From positions 1 to 38,616 of the forward strand of contig JASHQI010000077.1 of the NCBI GenBank assembly GCA_030037645.1: a stretch of 38,616 nt of DNA, written 5' to 3'. This DNA comes from Xanthobacteraceae bacterium. Its GTDB lineage: Bacteria; Pseudomonadota; Alphaproteobacteria; Rhizobiales; Xanthobacteraceae. Under the pieces are notes generated by a model, which was given only the letters and a program-made list of their open reading frames with translations, had not been told where the DNA came from and made no database searches. Of the stretch, positions 26,118 to 35,355 are shown piece by piece. The position numbers were made by a program, and so were the translations under genes. Numbering within the stretch: position 1 is the first letter of the stretch; each line of letters begins with the position of its first letter.

Positions 26118-28823
26118 TTAAGCCGCGAGCCGGCGCAGGACATATTGCAGGATGCCGCCGTTCTTGTAGTAGTCGAGCTCATCGACGGTATCGATGCGGC
26201 AGATCAGCGGGACGCGCTTGAGACCGCCGTCGGCCGCGACGACCTCGGCGAGCATGCGCTGGTGTGGTTTAAGGTCGCCATGCAGGCCGCGGATGGTGAC
26301 CTGTTCATCCCCCCTCAACCCGAGCGTCTGCCACGACGTGCCCTCTTCAAACACCAGCGGCACCACGCCCATCCCCACCAGATTCGAGCGGTGGATGCGT
26401 TCGAACGATTGCGCGATCACGGCACGCACGCCGAGCAGGATCACGCCCTTGGCCGCCCAATCGCGCGACGAGCCGGTGCCGTATTCCTTGCCGGCGAACA
26501 CGACAAGCGGCACGTTCTCGGCCTTGTAGCGCATCGCCGCGTCGTAAATCGTCATGCGCTGCCGCGACGGATAGTGAATCGTATAGCCGCCCTCGACGCC
26601 CGGCACCATTTGGTTCTTGATGCGGATATTGGCGAAGGTACCGCGCATCATCACCTGGTGATTGCCTCGCCGCGTGCCGTACTGGTTGAAGTCGCGCGGG
26701 CGGACCTGATGATCGCGCAGATACTCGCCAGCCGGGCTTTCCTCCTTGATCGAGCCGGCCGGCGAGATGTGATCGGTCGTGATCGAGTCGAGGAACAGTC
26801 CGAGGACGCGCGCGTCAACGACATCTTCGATCGGCTGACTGCGCTTCTGCATGCCGTCGAAATAAGGCGGGTTCTGCACGTAGGTTGACCGATCGTCCCA
26901 TTTGTAGGTGAGGCCTCCCTTGACCGCGATCTTGCGCCAGTTGACGTCGCCCTTGAAAACGTCGGCATATTTGCGCGTGAACATCTGCTTGTTGATGCTC
27001 TTGCGCACGAAGGTCTCGATCTCGCGGCTCGACGGCCAGATGTCGCGCAAATAGACCTTGCGGCCCTTTTGGTCGGTGCCGAGCGGCGCCCTGGCGATAT
27101 CGATCTGCATCGAGCCCGCGATCGCAAAGGCCACCACCAGCGGCGGCGACGCCAGATAGTTGGCGCGGACGTCGGCGTTGACGCGGCCTTCGAAGTTGCG
27201 ATTGCCGGAGAGCACGGCGGCGGCAACGAGGTCGTTCTTGTTGATGGCTTCGGAAATTTCCTCCGGCAGCGGGCCGGAATTGCCGATGCAAGTGGTGCAG
27301 CCGAACCCGACAAGATTGAAGCCGAGCGTATCGAGATATTTCTGCAGCCCCGACTTCTCATAATACTCCGCCACCACCTGCGAGCCCGGCGCCAGCGAAG
27401 TCTTGACCCATGGTTTGACAGTGAGGCCCTTTTCCACGGCCTTCTTGGCGAGCAAGCCGGCCCCGATCATCACGCTCGGGTTCGACGTGTTGGTGCAGGA
27501 CGTGATCGCCGCGATCACCACGTCACCATGGCCGAGCGTATGGCTGCGGCCCTCGACCGGCACGCGCTTGTCCATTTCCGACGCCTTGCCGAACTCCCTG
27601 TCCATGGCCTGGGCAAATCCGCCCTTGACCTCTTTGAGCGGCAAGCGGTCCTGCGGGCGCTTCGGCCCGGCGAGCGACGGCTCGATCGACGACAGTTCGA
27701 GCTTGAGCACATCGGTGAAGACCGGGTCGGGCGTGTTCTTGGTGCGATACATGCCCTGCGCCTTGGCATAGGCCATGACGAGCGCGATTTGTTCCGCCGA
27801 CCGGCCGGTATCGCGCAGATAACGAATGGTGTCGTCGTCGATCGGAAAGAATCCACAGGTCGCGCCGTATTCCGGCGACATGTTACCGAGCGTCGCGCGG
27901 TCCGCGATCGTCAGGTTCGCCAGACCGGGACCGAAATATTCGACGAATTTGCCGACGACGCCGCGTTTGCGCAGCATTTGCGTGACGGTGAGAACAAGGT
28001 CGGTCGCAGTGATGCCTTCCTTGAGCTTGCCGTTGAAGCGCACGCCGATCACCTCCGGCAGCAGCATCGAATAGGGCTGGCCAAGCATGGCGGCCTCGGC
28101 TTCGATGCCGCCGACGCCCCAACCGAGGACCGACAGGCCGTTCACCATGGTGGTGTGCGAGTCGGTCCCAACCAGCGTGTCCGGATAGGCGATCTCGGTG
28201 GCGACGGTCTTGTCGGGGAAGCTGCTCTTCGCTTTGGCGCTCCACACCGTCTTGGAAAGATATTCGAGATTGACCTGATGGCAGATGCCGGTGCCGGGCG
28301 GCACCACGCGGAAATCCTCGAACGAACGCTGCGCCCATTTCAGAAAGCGATACCGTTCCTGGTTCTGCTTGTATTCGTCCTCGACGTTCTGCCGAATGGC
28401 GTTATTGCTGCCGAAATGATTGACCGCAACCGAATGGTCAATCACGAGATCCACCGGCACCAGCGGGTTGATCTTGTTCGGGTCGCCGCCGAGATGTTCC
28501 ATGGCGTCGCGCATGGCAGCTAGATCGACAACCGCCGGCACCCCGGTGAAGTCCTGCATCAGCACCCGCGCCGGGCGGAACGCGATCTCGCGCTCGGAGG
28601 CCTTGTTCTTGAGCCAGTGCGCCACGGCCTGAATGTCTTGCTTAGTGGTCGAACGGCCGTCTTCGTTGCGCAGCAAATTTTCAAGCAGGACCTTGAGCGA
28701 AAATGGTAACCGGGAAATGCCTTTGAGCCCGTTCTTTTCCGCGACCGGCAGGCTGAAATAGGCATAGGTTTTTGAGCCTACTTTGAGCGGTCGTAGGCAC
28801 TTAAAGCTATCAAGCGAATCCAT
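26118..28823 (-). CDS. acnA: Aconitate hydratase A
   Basis: Aconitase interconverts citrate and isocitrate with a [4Fe-4S] cluster; AcnA-type proteins can also bind RNA when the cluster is lost. The 901-residue protein starts [20 protein letters not shown] and is of normal length. The cluster ligands are Cys443 in TSCTNTSNP and Cys509/Cys512 in [12 protein letters not shown]. The C-terminal swivel domain contains [16 protein letters not shown], with the active-site Ser-Arg. The frame remains open upstream to 29396, but that portion is antisense to ccmA and has no similarity. The ATG at 28821-28823 has GGAAGAAAAG upstream. It is divergent from ccmA. Confidence 0.97.
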   Translation of the reverse strand: MDSLDSFKCLRPLKVGSKTYAYFSLPVAEKNGLKGISRLPFSLKVLLENLLRNEDGRSTTKQDIQAVAHWLKNKASEREIAFRPARVLMQDFTGVPAVVDLAAMRDAMEHLGGDPNKINPLVPVDLVIDHSVAVNHFGSNNAIRQNVEDEYKQNQERYRFLKWAQRSFEDFRVVPPGTGICHQVNLEYLSKTVWSAKAKSSFPDKTVATEIAYPDTLVGTDSHTTMVNGLSVLGWGVGGIEAEAAMLGQPYSMLLPEVIGVRFNGKLKEGITATDLVLTVTQMLRKRGVVGKFVEYFGPGLANLTIADRATLGNMSPEYGATCGFFPIDDDTIRYLRDTGRSAEQIALVMAYAKAQGMYRTKNTPDPVFTDVLKLELSSIEPSLAGPKRPQDRLPLKEVKGGFAQAMDREFGKASEMDKRVPVEGRSHTLGHGDVVIAAITSCTNTSNPSVMIGAGLLAKKAVEKGLTVKPWVKTSLAPGSQVVAEYYEKSGLQKYLDTLGFNLVGFGCTTCIGNSGPLPEEISEAINKNDLVAAAVLSGNRNFEGRVNADVRANYLASPPLVVAFAIAGSMQIDIARAPLGTDQKGRKVYLRDIWPSSREIETFVRKSINKQMFTRKYADVFKGDVNWRKIAVKGGLTYKWDDRSTYVQNPPYFDGMQKRSQPIEDVVDARVLGLFLDSITTDHISPAGSIKEESPAGEYLRDHQVRPRDFNQYGTRRGNHQVMMRGTFANIRIKNQMVPGVEGGYTIHYPSRQRMTIYDAAMRYKAENVPLVVFAGKEYGTGSSRDWAAKGVILLGVRAVIAQSFERIHRSNLVGMGVVPLVFEEGTSWQTLGLRGDEQVTIRGLHGDLKPHQRMLAEVVAADGGLKRVPLICRIDTVDELDYYKNGGILQYVLRRLAA

Positions 28824-28952
28824 GACTTTTCTTCCATCCTCCCCGGTCGGGCACCGGTAAATTGGAGGTAATTTAATGCCACAACAGGGCAAACGGAACC
28901 TTGCAGGGTCGGACGTGGCAGCGTAACCGGCGCGCCGCAATCCGCCGTTCGG

Positions 28953-28982
28953 CTTATAGGGTCTTTTCAGGACTTGTGCCAG
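28953..28982 (-). promoter_or_regulatory. Candidate acnA promoter
   Basis: On the minus strand CTGGCA (28977-28982) and TATAAG (28953-28958) are separated by 18 bases, about 130 bases before the acnA start. The -10 is a good match and the -35 is moderate. This lies in the 249-base gap shared with ccmA. Confidence 0.35.
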
Positions 28983-29072
28983 ATCGGCAAGAAATGGTCG
29001 ATAAAATGCCGGGTATCCCGCAACGAGCGTCGCTTGCCACGCGGGCTGTAGACCCTTTCCAGGACGGCACTG

Positions 29073-29810
29073 ATGCGGCTTTGCGCTATTGATCTGGCAT
29101 GCCACCGCGGCGGGCGCGATGTTTTCGCGGGCCTGAACTTCTCGATTGCGTCCGGTCAAGCCCTGACCGTCACCGGCCGCAACGGTGCGGGAAAGTCCTC
29201 GCTGCTGCGCAGCATTATCGGCCTGGTCCGGATCGCCGGCGGCAGGCTCGTCCTGGAAGGGGGCGACCCCGAACTGACGATCGCCGAGCAGGCGCATTAT
29301 CTCGGCCACCAGGATGCCCTGAAACCCGCCTTGTCGGTCGCGGAGAACCTGCGATTCTGGGCGGCTTTTCTGGGCGCCAAGACCGTCGATACGCACGCCT
29401 GCCTCGACGCAGTCGGTCTCGCCGATTTGGCCGACCTGCCGGCTGCTTACCTATCGGCTGGGCAGCGACGGCGGTTGTCGATCGCGCGTCTTGGTGCCGT
29501 CAAACGTCCGATCTGGCTGCTCGATGAGCCTGCCAGCACGCTCGATGTCTCGGCGCAGCAGCAGCTTGCCGAATTGATGCGGACGCACCTCGATGCCAGC
29601 GGCCTCATATTGGCCGCAACGCATGGCCCGATCGGACTTGCCGACGCGCAGGAGTTGCGCCTGGACGATATCGCACCCGTTGGCGTTGTAGACGAGGAGC
29701 GGGACGGGAGGTCTGAAAGCAGCATTCCGGTCTCGGCGGCAGCGATCGGCCGCGCAACCCACACCTCAGCGGCGCCCTCACAACCGGACGGGGACCAAGT
29801 ACGGTCATGA
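29073..29810 (+). CDS. ccmA: Heme exporter ATP-binding protein CcmA
   Basis: CcmA is the ATPase of the CcmABCD complex that releases heme-loaded CcmE for cytochrome c assembly. The 245-residue protein has Walker [10 protein letters not shown] (35-43), signature [14 protein letters not shown] (127-140) and Walker B WLLDEPAS (148-155). The family is usually about 200-210 residues. The extra C-terminal 40 (from about [12 protein letters not shown]) are polar, Ser/Ala-rich and look unstructured. Start ATG 29073 has AGGA eight bases upstream. It overlaps ccmB by four bases (ATGA), the start of a tight operon. Divergent from acnA. Confidence 0.94.
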   Translation: MRLCAIDLACHRGGRDVFAGLNFSIASGQALTVTGRNGAGKSSLLRSIIGLVRIAGGRLVLEGGDPELTIAEQAHYLGHQDALKPALSVAENLRFWAAFLGAKTVDTHACLDAVGLADLADLPAAYLSAGQRRRLSIARLGAVKRPIWLLDEPASTLDVSAQQQLAELMRTHLDASGLILAATHGPIGLADAQELRLDDIAPVGVVDEERDGRSESSIPVSAAAIGRATHTSAAPSQPDGDQVRS

Positions 29811-30475
29811 ACCCCCTCGGCGCCCTCCTCGTCCGTGACATGCGGCTTTCCATACGCGTCGGTGGCGGCGCGCTGATGGGGGTGCTGTTTTTCCTGGTCG
29901 TGGTCACCCTGGTTCCCTTTGCGGTCGGACCGGACCTCGCTCTGCTCAAGAAGATTGGCCCGGCGATTCTCTGGCTTGCGGCGCTGCTCGCGAGCCTGCT
30001 GGCGCTCGACCGGCTGTTTGCGACCGATCACGAGGACGGCTCACTCGATCTCCTCCTCATGAGCCGAACGCCGCTCGAATTGGTGGTTGCGGTCAAGGGC
30101 GTTGCCCATTGGCTGACGACCGGCCTGCCGCTCATCGTTGCCGCGCCACTCATCGGCCTCCTTCTCAATCTCGACCCGCTGGCCGAGGGAACTTTGGCGC
30201 TGACGCTGCTGGTTGGCACGCCGGCCTTGACGTTCATTGGGCTGATCGGGGCCGCCATTGCGGTGGCGCTGCGGCGCGGCGGCTTGCTGCTTGCCATAAT
30301 CGTGCTGCCGCTGACCGTCCCGGTGCTGATCTTTGGCGTCGCCGCGGCCAACGCGGCCATCGTGGGACCGGTGCCGTTCGGCACCCCGTTCACCATCCTC
30401 TGCGCGTTGACGCTTGCGAGCCTGGTCATCGGGCCATTCGCCGCAGCGGCGGCATTGCGGCAGGAAATGGAATAG
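29807..30475 (+). CDS. ccmB: Heme exporter membrane protein CcmB
   Basis: CcmB is the integral membrane partner of CcmA. The 222-residue product has six hydrophobic helices and begins [21 protein letters not shown], a typical start. It includes the family segment [22 protein letters not shown] after the second helix, and [12 protein letters not shown] in the second half. The length is normal. Overlaps the ccmA stop by four bases, implying coupled translation. An 81-base gap to ccmC follows with nothing recognisable in it. Confidence 0.95.
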   Translation: MNPLGALLVRDMRLSIRVGGGALMGVLFFLVVVTLVPFAVGPDLALLKKIGPAILWLAALLASLLALDRLFATDHEDGSLDLLLMSRTPLELVVAVKGVAHWLTTGLPLIVAAPLIGLLLNLDPLAEGTLALTLLVGTPALTFIGLIGAAIAVALRRGGLLLAIIVLPLTVPVLIFGVAAANAAIVGPVPFGTPFTILCALTLASLVIGPFAAAAALRQEME

Positions 30476-30556
30476 TCATCACGCTCATGCAAATTTGAAA
30501 TGGATCGCCGCCGGATCATTGGACTGGGCCCGCCATGTGGACTAGGAAGCATTTCG

Positions 30557-31285
30557 ATGACGCTGACTGAGCTGGCCAATCCGTCGCGTTTCCTCGCCTT
30601 CGCCAATCGTGCCCTACCGTGGCTCGGCGGCATGACGGTGATCGCGTTTGCGTTCGGGCTCGATATGGCGATGAACGCGCCGAACGATTATCAGCAGGGC
30701 GCCACCGTCAAGATTATGTATCTTCACGTGCCCTCTGCCTGGCTCGGCATGCTCGGCTGGGCGCTGATGTCGGTCGCAGCGCTCGGCACGCTGGTGTGGC
30801 GGCACCCGCTCGCCGACGTCGCCGCGAAGGCGGCGGCCCCGATCGGGGCGGCTTTCACGCTGCTGTGCCTCGTCACCGGTTCGCTGTGGGGACGGCCCGA
30901 GTGGGGTACTTATTGGGTCTGGGATGCCCGGCTGACCTCGGAGCTGGTGCTGTTCCTGCTCTACCTCGGCGTCATCGCGTTGTGGCGCACGGTCGAGGAT
31001 CCCTCGCGCGCAGCACGCGCGGCGGCGATCCTGACGCTGGTCGGCGCCATCGATTTGCCGATTATCAAGTTTTCCGTGGATTGGTGGAACACGCTGCACC
31101 AGGGATCGTCGGTGTTTCGGCTCGGCGGCTCGACGATCTATCCGACCATCCTCATTCCGCTATTGGTCATGGCGCTGGCGTTCACGCTTCTGTTCGCGAC
31201 GCTGCATCTTGCAGCGATGCGTAACGAGATCCTGCGACGCCGTGTGCGGACGTTTCGACTCATGCAGGCGAGTGCGGCAAGCTGA
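30557..31285 (+). CDS. ccmC: Heme ABC transporter / CcmE-loading protein CcmC
   Basis: CcmC presents heme to CcmE in the periplasm. The 242-residue protein has six membrane helices and the heme-handling WWD-type motif WGRPEWGTYWVWDARLTSEL (about residues 111-130). Conserved histidines flank it, His57 in MYLHVPSAW and the later one in WWNTLHQGSS. The ATG at 30557 has AGGAAG seven bases upstream. The frame is open to 30500 but that extension lacks a site and similarity. Three bases separate it from ccmD. Confidence 0.96.
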   Translation: MTLTELANPSRFLAFANRALPWLGGMTVIAFAFGLDMAMNAPNDYQQGATVKIMYLHVPSAWLGMLGWALMSVAALGTLVWRHPLADVAAKAAAPIGAAFTLLCLVTGSLWGRPEWGTYWVWDARLTSELVLFLLYLGVIALWRTVEDPSRAARAAAILTLVGAIDLPIIKFSVDWWNTLHQGSSVFRLGGSTIYPTILIPLLVMALAFTLLFATLHLAAMRNEILRRRVRTFRLMQASAAS

Positions 31286-31287
31286 CG

Positions 31288-31491
31288 ATGGAACACATCG
31301 ACCATCTGCCTTTCATCGTCGCCTCCTATGCCGCGGCGTTCGCAGTCGTCGGCGCCCTGATTGTTTGGGTGACGCTCGATTACCGTGTGCAGAGGCGCAC
31401 GCTGGCTCGTCTTGAATCGAGGGGCGTCACGCGGCGCTCCGCCGCGATGCGCTCTGAGCCAACGATGCAACAGGCGAAGGAAGAAGTGTGA
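31288..31491 (+). CDS. ccmD: Heme exporter protein CcmD
   Basis: CcmD is a small membrane subunit that holds CcmE to CcmABC. The 67-residue product has one hydrophobic helix (FIVASYAAAFAVVGALIVWV, about residues 9-28), then the basic stretch DYRVQRRTLARLESRG, as in known CcmD proteins. It follows ccmC by two bases and overlaps ccmG by four. Confidence 0.9.
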   Translation: MEHIDHLPFIVASYAAAFAVVGALIVWVTLDYRVQRRTLARLESRGVTRRSAAMRSEPTMQQAKEEV

Positions 31492-32084
31492 CCTCCACGA
31501 CGAACGAAGCCGCGAACGTTCGACGGCGCCGGCTCGCCGTGCTGGTTCCGCTCGTCATTTTTCTCGGGCTGGCGCTGCTGTTCCTGATTCGCCTCAACGC
31601 CGGCGATCCTTCGATCCTGCCCTCGGCACTAATCGGCCATCCGGCGCCGCACACCGACCTGCCGCCCATTGCCGGCCTCGAGCGCGACGGCAAGCCGGTT
31701 CCCGGCCTTGACGCGTCAAGCTTCAACGGCGCCGTGACGGTCGTGAATGTATGGGCGTCGTGGTGCGTACCGTGCCACGACGAAGCGCCGCTGCTCATGC
31801 AATTGGCGCAGGACAACCGGTATCGCCTGGTCGGCATCAACTACAAGGACCAGCCCGGCAACGCCCGGCGTTTCCTCGGTCTCTATGGCGATCCGTTCGT
31901 TGCCGCGGGCGCAGACGAAAACGGCCGCGCGGCGATCGATTGGGGGGTTTACGGCGTACCGGAAACCTTCGTGGTCGGCCGCGATGCCCGCATCGACTTC
32001 AAATTGGTGGGACCGATCACAGCCGACAATTACGACTCCGTGCTCAAACCGCAGATCGAGAAGGTACTCGCCGCGGGTTCGTAA
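31488..32084 (+). CDS. ccmG: Thiol:disulfide interchange protein CcmG/DsbE
   Basis: CcmG is a membrane-anchored periplasmic thioredoxin that keeps apocytochrome cysteines reduced for heme attachment. The 198-residue protein has an N-terminal anchor (about residues 16-34), then the active site WCVPC with Cys93 and Cys96, and the cis-proline loop YGVPETF. The start is GTG 31488, overlapping the ccmD stop by four bases (GTGA) with AAGGAAGAA just upstream. Last gene of the ccm operon here; ccmE, ccmF and ccmH are not in the window and must lie elsewhere. It converges with yciB eight bases away. Confidence 0.95.
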   Translation: MTSTTNEAANVRRRRLAVLVPLVIFLGLALLFLIRLNAGDPSILPSALIGHPAPHTDLPPIAGLERDGKPVPGLDASSFNGAVTVVNVWASWCVPCHDEAPLLMQLAQDNRYRLVGINYKDQPGNARRFLGLYGDPFVAAGADENGRAAIDWGVYGVPETFVVGRDARIDFKLVGPITADNYDSVLKPQIEKVLAAGS

Positions 32085-32092
32085 CTGTCATT

Positions 32093-32662
32093 CTACTCCG
32101 CCGGCGTAATCGCGTATTTCTGCATCAGCGGATATTGCAATGCGCCGAACAGGATGGTCAGCGGCGTCACGCCGAACACTTTGAAGTCAACCCAGACATT
32201 GGTGGACGTGTTGCGCCAGACGATTTCGTTGAGGATCGCGAGCACGAGAAAGAACAGCGCCCAACGCAGTGTCAATTTGCGCCAGCCTTCTTCGGTCAGA
32301 TGAAACATCGAATCGAACACCACGCCCAGCAACGGCTTGTTGAAGAACAGCCCACCGAGCAGCACGGCGCCGAACAGCGCGTAGATAATCGTCGGCTTGA
32401 CCTTGATGAAGGTGGCGTCGTGCAGAATCAGCGTCAGTCCGCCGAACACCAGGACTATGATCGCCGTGACCACCGGCATGATCGGTAGGCGCCGCGTCAG
32501 CACATAGGAGATCAGCAGCGCCGTAAGCACCGCGACCATGAACGTCGCGGTGGCGACAAAAATTCCGTAACGGGAATTGGCGAAGAAGAACAGCACAAGC
32601 GGTCCGAGATCGAGCGCGAGCTTGAGGAGCGGATTGAGCTGTGATTTTGCGGTCGTGCTCAT
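32093..32662 (-). CDS. yciB: Inner membrane-spanning protein YciB (septation protein A)
   Basis: YciB (older name IspZ/septation protein A) is a small polytopic membrane protein linked to septation and envelope integrity. The 189-residue product has about five to six hydrophobic helices. It shows family segments [23 protein letters not shown] near the N terminus, [21 protein letters not shown] in the middle and [16 protein letters not shown] near the end. It follows ftsY on the same strand after 36 bases. Confidence 0.93.
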   Translation of the reverse strand: MSTTAKSQLNPLLKLALDLGPLVLFFFANSRYGIFVATATFMVAVLTALLISYVLTRRLPIMPVVTAIIVLVFGGLTLILHDATFIKVKPTIIYALFGAVLLGGLFFNKPLLGVVFDSMFHLTEEGWRKLTLRWALFFLVLAILNEIVWRNTSTNVWVDFKVFGVTPLTILFGALQYPLMQKYAITPAE

Positions 32663-32698
32663 GGCTGGCCGGTGTGTAGCGTGGCCTTACCGGTGCAA

Positions 32699-33634
32699 TC
32701 AAGAACCGAGCCCGGCGATGGCTTGCGCAAAGTCGCGCGCCGAAAATGGCGAAAGGTCGTCGATGCTCTCGCCGACGCCGATGAAGTGCACCGGAATCTT
32801 GAACTTCGCCGCAATGGCGACCAGGATTCCGCCGCGCGCGGTGCCGTCGAGCTTGGTCATGGCGAGGCCGGTGACGCCCGCGGTCTTTTGGAAAATCTCG
32901 ACTTGCGAGAGTGCGTTCTGCCCGACGGTGGCGTCGAGCACCAGCAGTACCGCGTGCGGCGCCGACTCATCGACCTTTTTCATCACGCGTACGATCTTTT
33001 GCAGTTCGGTCATCAGCTCGGTCCGGTTCTGCAGTCGGCCCGCCGTGTCGACGAGCAGAACGTCGATGCCGCGCTGTTTCGCTGTGGCCAGCGCGTCGAA
33101 CGCGAGGCCGGCGGCATCGGCCCCGGCCTCGCGCGCGACAAAGGCGGCGTCGGCGCGCTCCGCCCAGATTTTGAGTTGATCGATCGCCGCGGCGCGGAAC
33201 GTATCGCCCGCCGCCAGCATGACGGCATACCCCTCGACGCGGAACCGCGCCGCAAGCTTGCCGATGGTCGTGGTCTTGCCGGAGCCGTTGACGCCGACGA
33301 CGAGGATGACGAATGGCTTTTTTGTCGCGTCGATGACAAGAGGCTGCGCCACATCTGCCAACACTTTCTCGACTTCAGCCGCCACGACCGCCTTGACTTC
33401 ATCCGGCGTTGCCCCCGAGCTGAAACGCGCGAAACGGAGCTCATTGACGACACTGCCGGCAGTCTCGAGGCCGAGATCGGCGCGGATCAGTACATCCTCG
33501 ATGTCGGCAAGCGCCGCTGCATCGAGCTGGCGTTTCGCAACCACTTCCGCGATAGCGGCCCCGAGCGCCGAGGAACTGCGCTTAAGCCCGCCAGTGAGGC
33601 GCTGCCACCAGTTTCCCGTTGCGCTGTCGTTCAT
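32699..33634 (-). CDS. ftsY: Signal recognition particle receptor FtsY
   Basis: FtsY docks the SRP-ribosome complex at the membrane for co-translational insertion. The 311-residue protein contains the N domain (about residues 8-95) and the G domain with GVNGSGKTT (114-122), DTAGR (196-200) and TKLDG (260-264). The acidic A domain found in some bacteria is absent, as is common in alphaproteobacteria. The ATG at 33632-33634 gives the normal short form. It precedes yciB; in related genomes mtaB and dapF lie immediately upstream, but here two genes intervene. Confidence 0.95.
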   Translation of the reverse strand: MNDSATGNWWQRLTGGLKRSSSALGAAIAEVVAKRQLDAAALADIEDVLIRADLGLETAGSVVNELRFARFSSGATPDEVKAVVAAEVEKVLADVAQPLVIDATKKPFVILVVGVNGSGKTTTIGKLAARFRVEGYAVMLAAGDTFRAAAIDQLKIWAERADAAFVAREAGADAAGLAFDALATAKQRGIDVLLVDTAGRLQNRTELMTELQKIVRVMKKVDESAPHAVLLVLDATVGQNALSQVEIFQKTAGVTGLAMTKLDGTARGGILVAIAAKFKIPVHFIGVGESIDDLSPFSARDFAQAIAGLGS

Positions 33635-33673
33635 GAGTTGCCCGTGATAGCGGTTTCACCGCGGTAGGCAAAT

Positions 33674-34552
33674 ATGACCCCGGAAGAGATGGTGTCGCGG
33701 CTGTTATATCGCGATGGGTTGATGCTGGTGATCGACAAGCCGGCGGGCCTTGCCGTGCACCGCGGACCCAATGGCGGCGAAAGCCTGGAAGATCACTTCG
33801 GCGCCTTGCGCTTCGGACTGCCGCGTGCGCCCGCTCTCGCACACCGGCTCGACCGCGATACCTCCGGCTGCCTCGTCCTCGGACGCCACCGCAAGGCGCT
33901 GGCGCAACTCGGCCGCCTGTTCAAGAACGGCGCCATCGACAAGACCTATTGGGTCGTAGTCGAGGGCTCTCCGGATTGCGACGGCGGCATCATCGAACTC
34001 CCGCTCGGCCGGCTCGACGTGACGCGCGGTTGGTGGATGAAGCACGATCCCAAGGGCCAAGCGGCGGTGACCAGGTGGCGGGTGATGGGGCGCTGTTCAT
34101 TCACCTCCCCCTGGAGGGGGGAGGCCGACCTGCCGCAGGCAGGTCGGGTGGGGGTGAACGGCGCCGACGCATCACCCCACCCCGCCGGCTTCGCCGGCGA
34201 CCCTCCCCCTCCAGGGGAGGGTAAGGTGCTCACCTGGCTCGAGCTCGAACCGCTCACCGGCCGCACGCACCAACTTCGCGTGCATTGCGCGGAAATGGGC
34301 TGGCCGGTTCTGGGCGATGCGATCTATGGCACGGCGCCACGAAGCGGCGGGCCCGGCCTGCATCTGCATGCCCGCGAAATCGTGGTGCCGCTCTACAAGA
34401 ACCGCGCGCCGGTCCGTGTCACGGCCCCGGTGCCGGGACATATGCGCGAACGGCTGATGCGGTGCGGATGGGATGGCGAAGAGACTTCATCGCCGTCATT
34501 CCGGGGCGCGAACGACGTGAGCGAACCCGAAATTCATAATCTCGAACGGTGA
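33674..34552 (+). CDS. RluA-family pseudouridine synthase carrying an in-frame repeat insertion
   Basis: Members convert specific uridines in rRNA or tRNA to pseudouridine. The 292-residue product has the catalytic Asp60 in HRLDRDTSG and the C-terminal signature GRTHQLRVHCAEMG. Between RWRVMGRCSF (about residue 143) and TWLELEPLTGRTHQLR lie 43 extra residues (rich in G, P, D and A) encoded by a palindromic repeat at 34101-34235. Without them the protein would read GRCSFTWLELEPLTG, the normal family pattern. The last 20 or so residues (PSFRGANDVSEPEIHNLER) come from a second repeat. The target site is not known; the gene is oriented against its neighbours ftsY and the PPOX gene. Whether the inserted loop is tolerated in the folded enzyme is unknown, but all catalytic motifs remain in frame. 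Confidence 0.88.
   Translation: MTPEEMVSRLLYRDGLMLVIDKPAGLAVHRGPNGGESLEDHFGALRFGLPRAPALAHRLDRDTSGCLVLGRHRKALAQLGRLFKNGAIDKTYWVVVEGSPDCDGGIIELPLGRLDVTRGWWMKHDPKGQAAVTRWRVMGRCSFTSPWRGEADLPQAGRVGVNGADASPHPAGFAGDPPPPGEGKVLTWLELEPLTGRTHQLRVHCAEMGWPVLGDAIYGTAPRSGGPGLHLHAREIVVPLYKNRAPVRVTAPVPGHMRERLMRCGWDGEETSSPSFRGANDVSEPEIHNLER
34101..34235. repeat. Palindromic element inserted in frame, with 6-base direct repeats
   Basis: The element is built from a CCTCCCCCTGGAGGGG terminal palindrome, a GACCTGCC-GCA-GGCAGGTC hairpin (34128-34146), a GCCGGC-TTC-GCCGGC hairpin near 34184-34198 and a closing CCCTCCCCCTCCAGGGGAGGG. The two ends are inverted copies. TCACCT occurs at 34101-34106 and again at 34230-34235, exactly 129 bases (43 codons) apart and in the same reading phase. 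This is what a target duplication would leave. Confidence 0.8.
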
Positions 34553-34615
34553 AAAATTCTGTACGACTTGTGATTGTGGATTCCGGAGAGCCGCTGCGCG
34601 GCTTCCGGAATGACA
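34494..34615. repeat. Palindromic repeat at the 3' end of the RluA-type gene
   Basis: The ends CGTCATTCCGG (34494-34504) and CCGGAATGAC (34605-34614) are inverted copies. The left half codes the last residues and stop of the RluA-type gene; the right half ends three bases before the stop of the convergent PPOX gene. It may also serve as a bidirectional hairpin between the two genes. Confidence 0.7.
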
Positions 34616-34617
34616 GA

Positions 34618-35250
34618 TCAATATATCGTCTCTTTGATGCGTGCCGGCGCGAGGCGATCATGCTCCGGCCCGCCCATCTTGCCCTCGGTCAATTCGGCGA
34701 GAATCGAGCCCGGCGTCGGCAAGGCCTTGCGATCGACTCTGCTCGCCGGATCCCACAGTTTCGAGCGGATGATCGCTTTGGTGCATTGGAAATAGGCCCG
34801 CTCGACCGCCACCACCAGCACGCATTTCGGCACCTTGCCGTTGATCACGAAGCTCTCAGTCAGCTTTGGATCGGTGGATATTGTGGCGCGGCCGATGACG
34901 CGCATCGTCTCGCCAACGCCGGGAATGAGAAACAGCAGCGCGATGCGCGGGTCGCGCACGAGATTGCGCAGCGTATCGATGCGATTGTTGCCGCGGCGGT
35001 CGGGGATGAGCAGGGTATGCTCGTCGACGACGCGCACGAACCCGGGTGGGTCGCCGCGCGGCGAGCAATCGAGACCTTCGGGGCCGCTGGTCGCCACCAC
35101 GACGAAGGGCGCGGCCTCGATCAGCTTGCGATATTGCGGCGTGACGCGGTCGGTTTCCTTGAAAACCGCAGGGCCATAGGGCGCATCGGTGTAGAGGCTC
35201 TCGAGCTCCTTGGTCGTCATTATGGTGTGATTTTGCGCGTCGCCGTCCAT
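34618..35250 (-). CDS. Pyridoxamine 5'-phosphate oxidase-family FMN-binding protein
   Basis: This 210-residue protein belongs to the split-barrel flavin-binding superfamily, in the subgroup resembling DR2398/MSMEG_1061-type proteins. Recognisable segments are PFVVVATSGPEGLDCSPRGDPPGFV, LLIPDRRGNNRIDTLRN and DPRIALLFLIPGVGETMRV. The true substrate is unknown, and it is unlikely to make pyridoxal phosphate. The ATG at 35248-35250 is chosen for GGAGA about eight bases upstream; an ATG at 35220 would also give a plausible protein. It lies between two repeat clusters and separates mtaB from ftsY. Confidence 0.85.
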   Translation of the reverse strand: MDGDAQNHTIMTTKELESLYTDAPYGPAVFKETDRVTPQYRKLIEAAPFVVVATSGPEGLDCSPRGDPPGFVRVVDEHTLLIPDRRGNNRIDTLRNLVRDPRIALLFLIPGVGETMRVIGRATISTDPKLTESFVINGKVPKCVLVVAVERAYFQCTKAIIRSKLWDPASRVDRKALPTPGSILAELTEGKMGGPEHDRLAPARIKETIY

Positions 35251-35269
35251 CGCATGGTCTCCGATGTAG

Positions 35270-35337
35270 TGGTCCGATTCCAACATTCGCATCCCGATTC
35301 GGCAAGCTCTCATGCGAATGTTGGAATCAAAGGACCA
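35270..35337. repeat. Long inverted repeat upstream of the PPOX gene, first of two
   Basis: The left arm (35270-35292) reads TGGTCCGATTCC then AACATTCGCAT. The right arm (35312-35337) is its complement with three extra bases AAA between the GGAATC and GGACCA parts. The loop is 19 bases. The element starts 20 bases upstream of the chosen PPOX start codon on that gene's strand. Confidence 0.75.
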
Positions 35338-35355
35338 CCAGCAAATATAAGTTCT

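Noticed and set aside
27069-28523. Long plus-strand open frame of 484 codons opposite acnA
   Set aside because: It is antisense to a complete aconitase with all cluster ligands; the translation is Arg/Asp/Gly-rich and lacks family motifs, as expected of a GC-rich shadow frame.
28824-29396. N-terminal extension of aconitase (190 codons)
   Set aside because: Antisense to ccmA and without similarity; the MDSLDSF start with its upstream purine-rich site matches the family.
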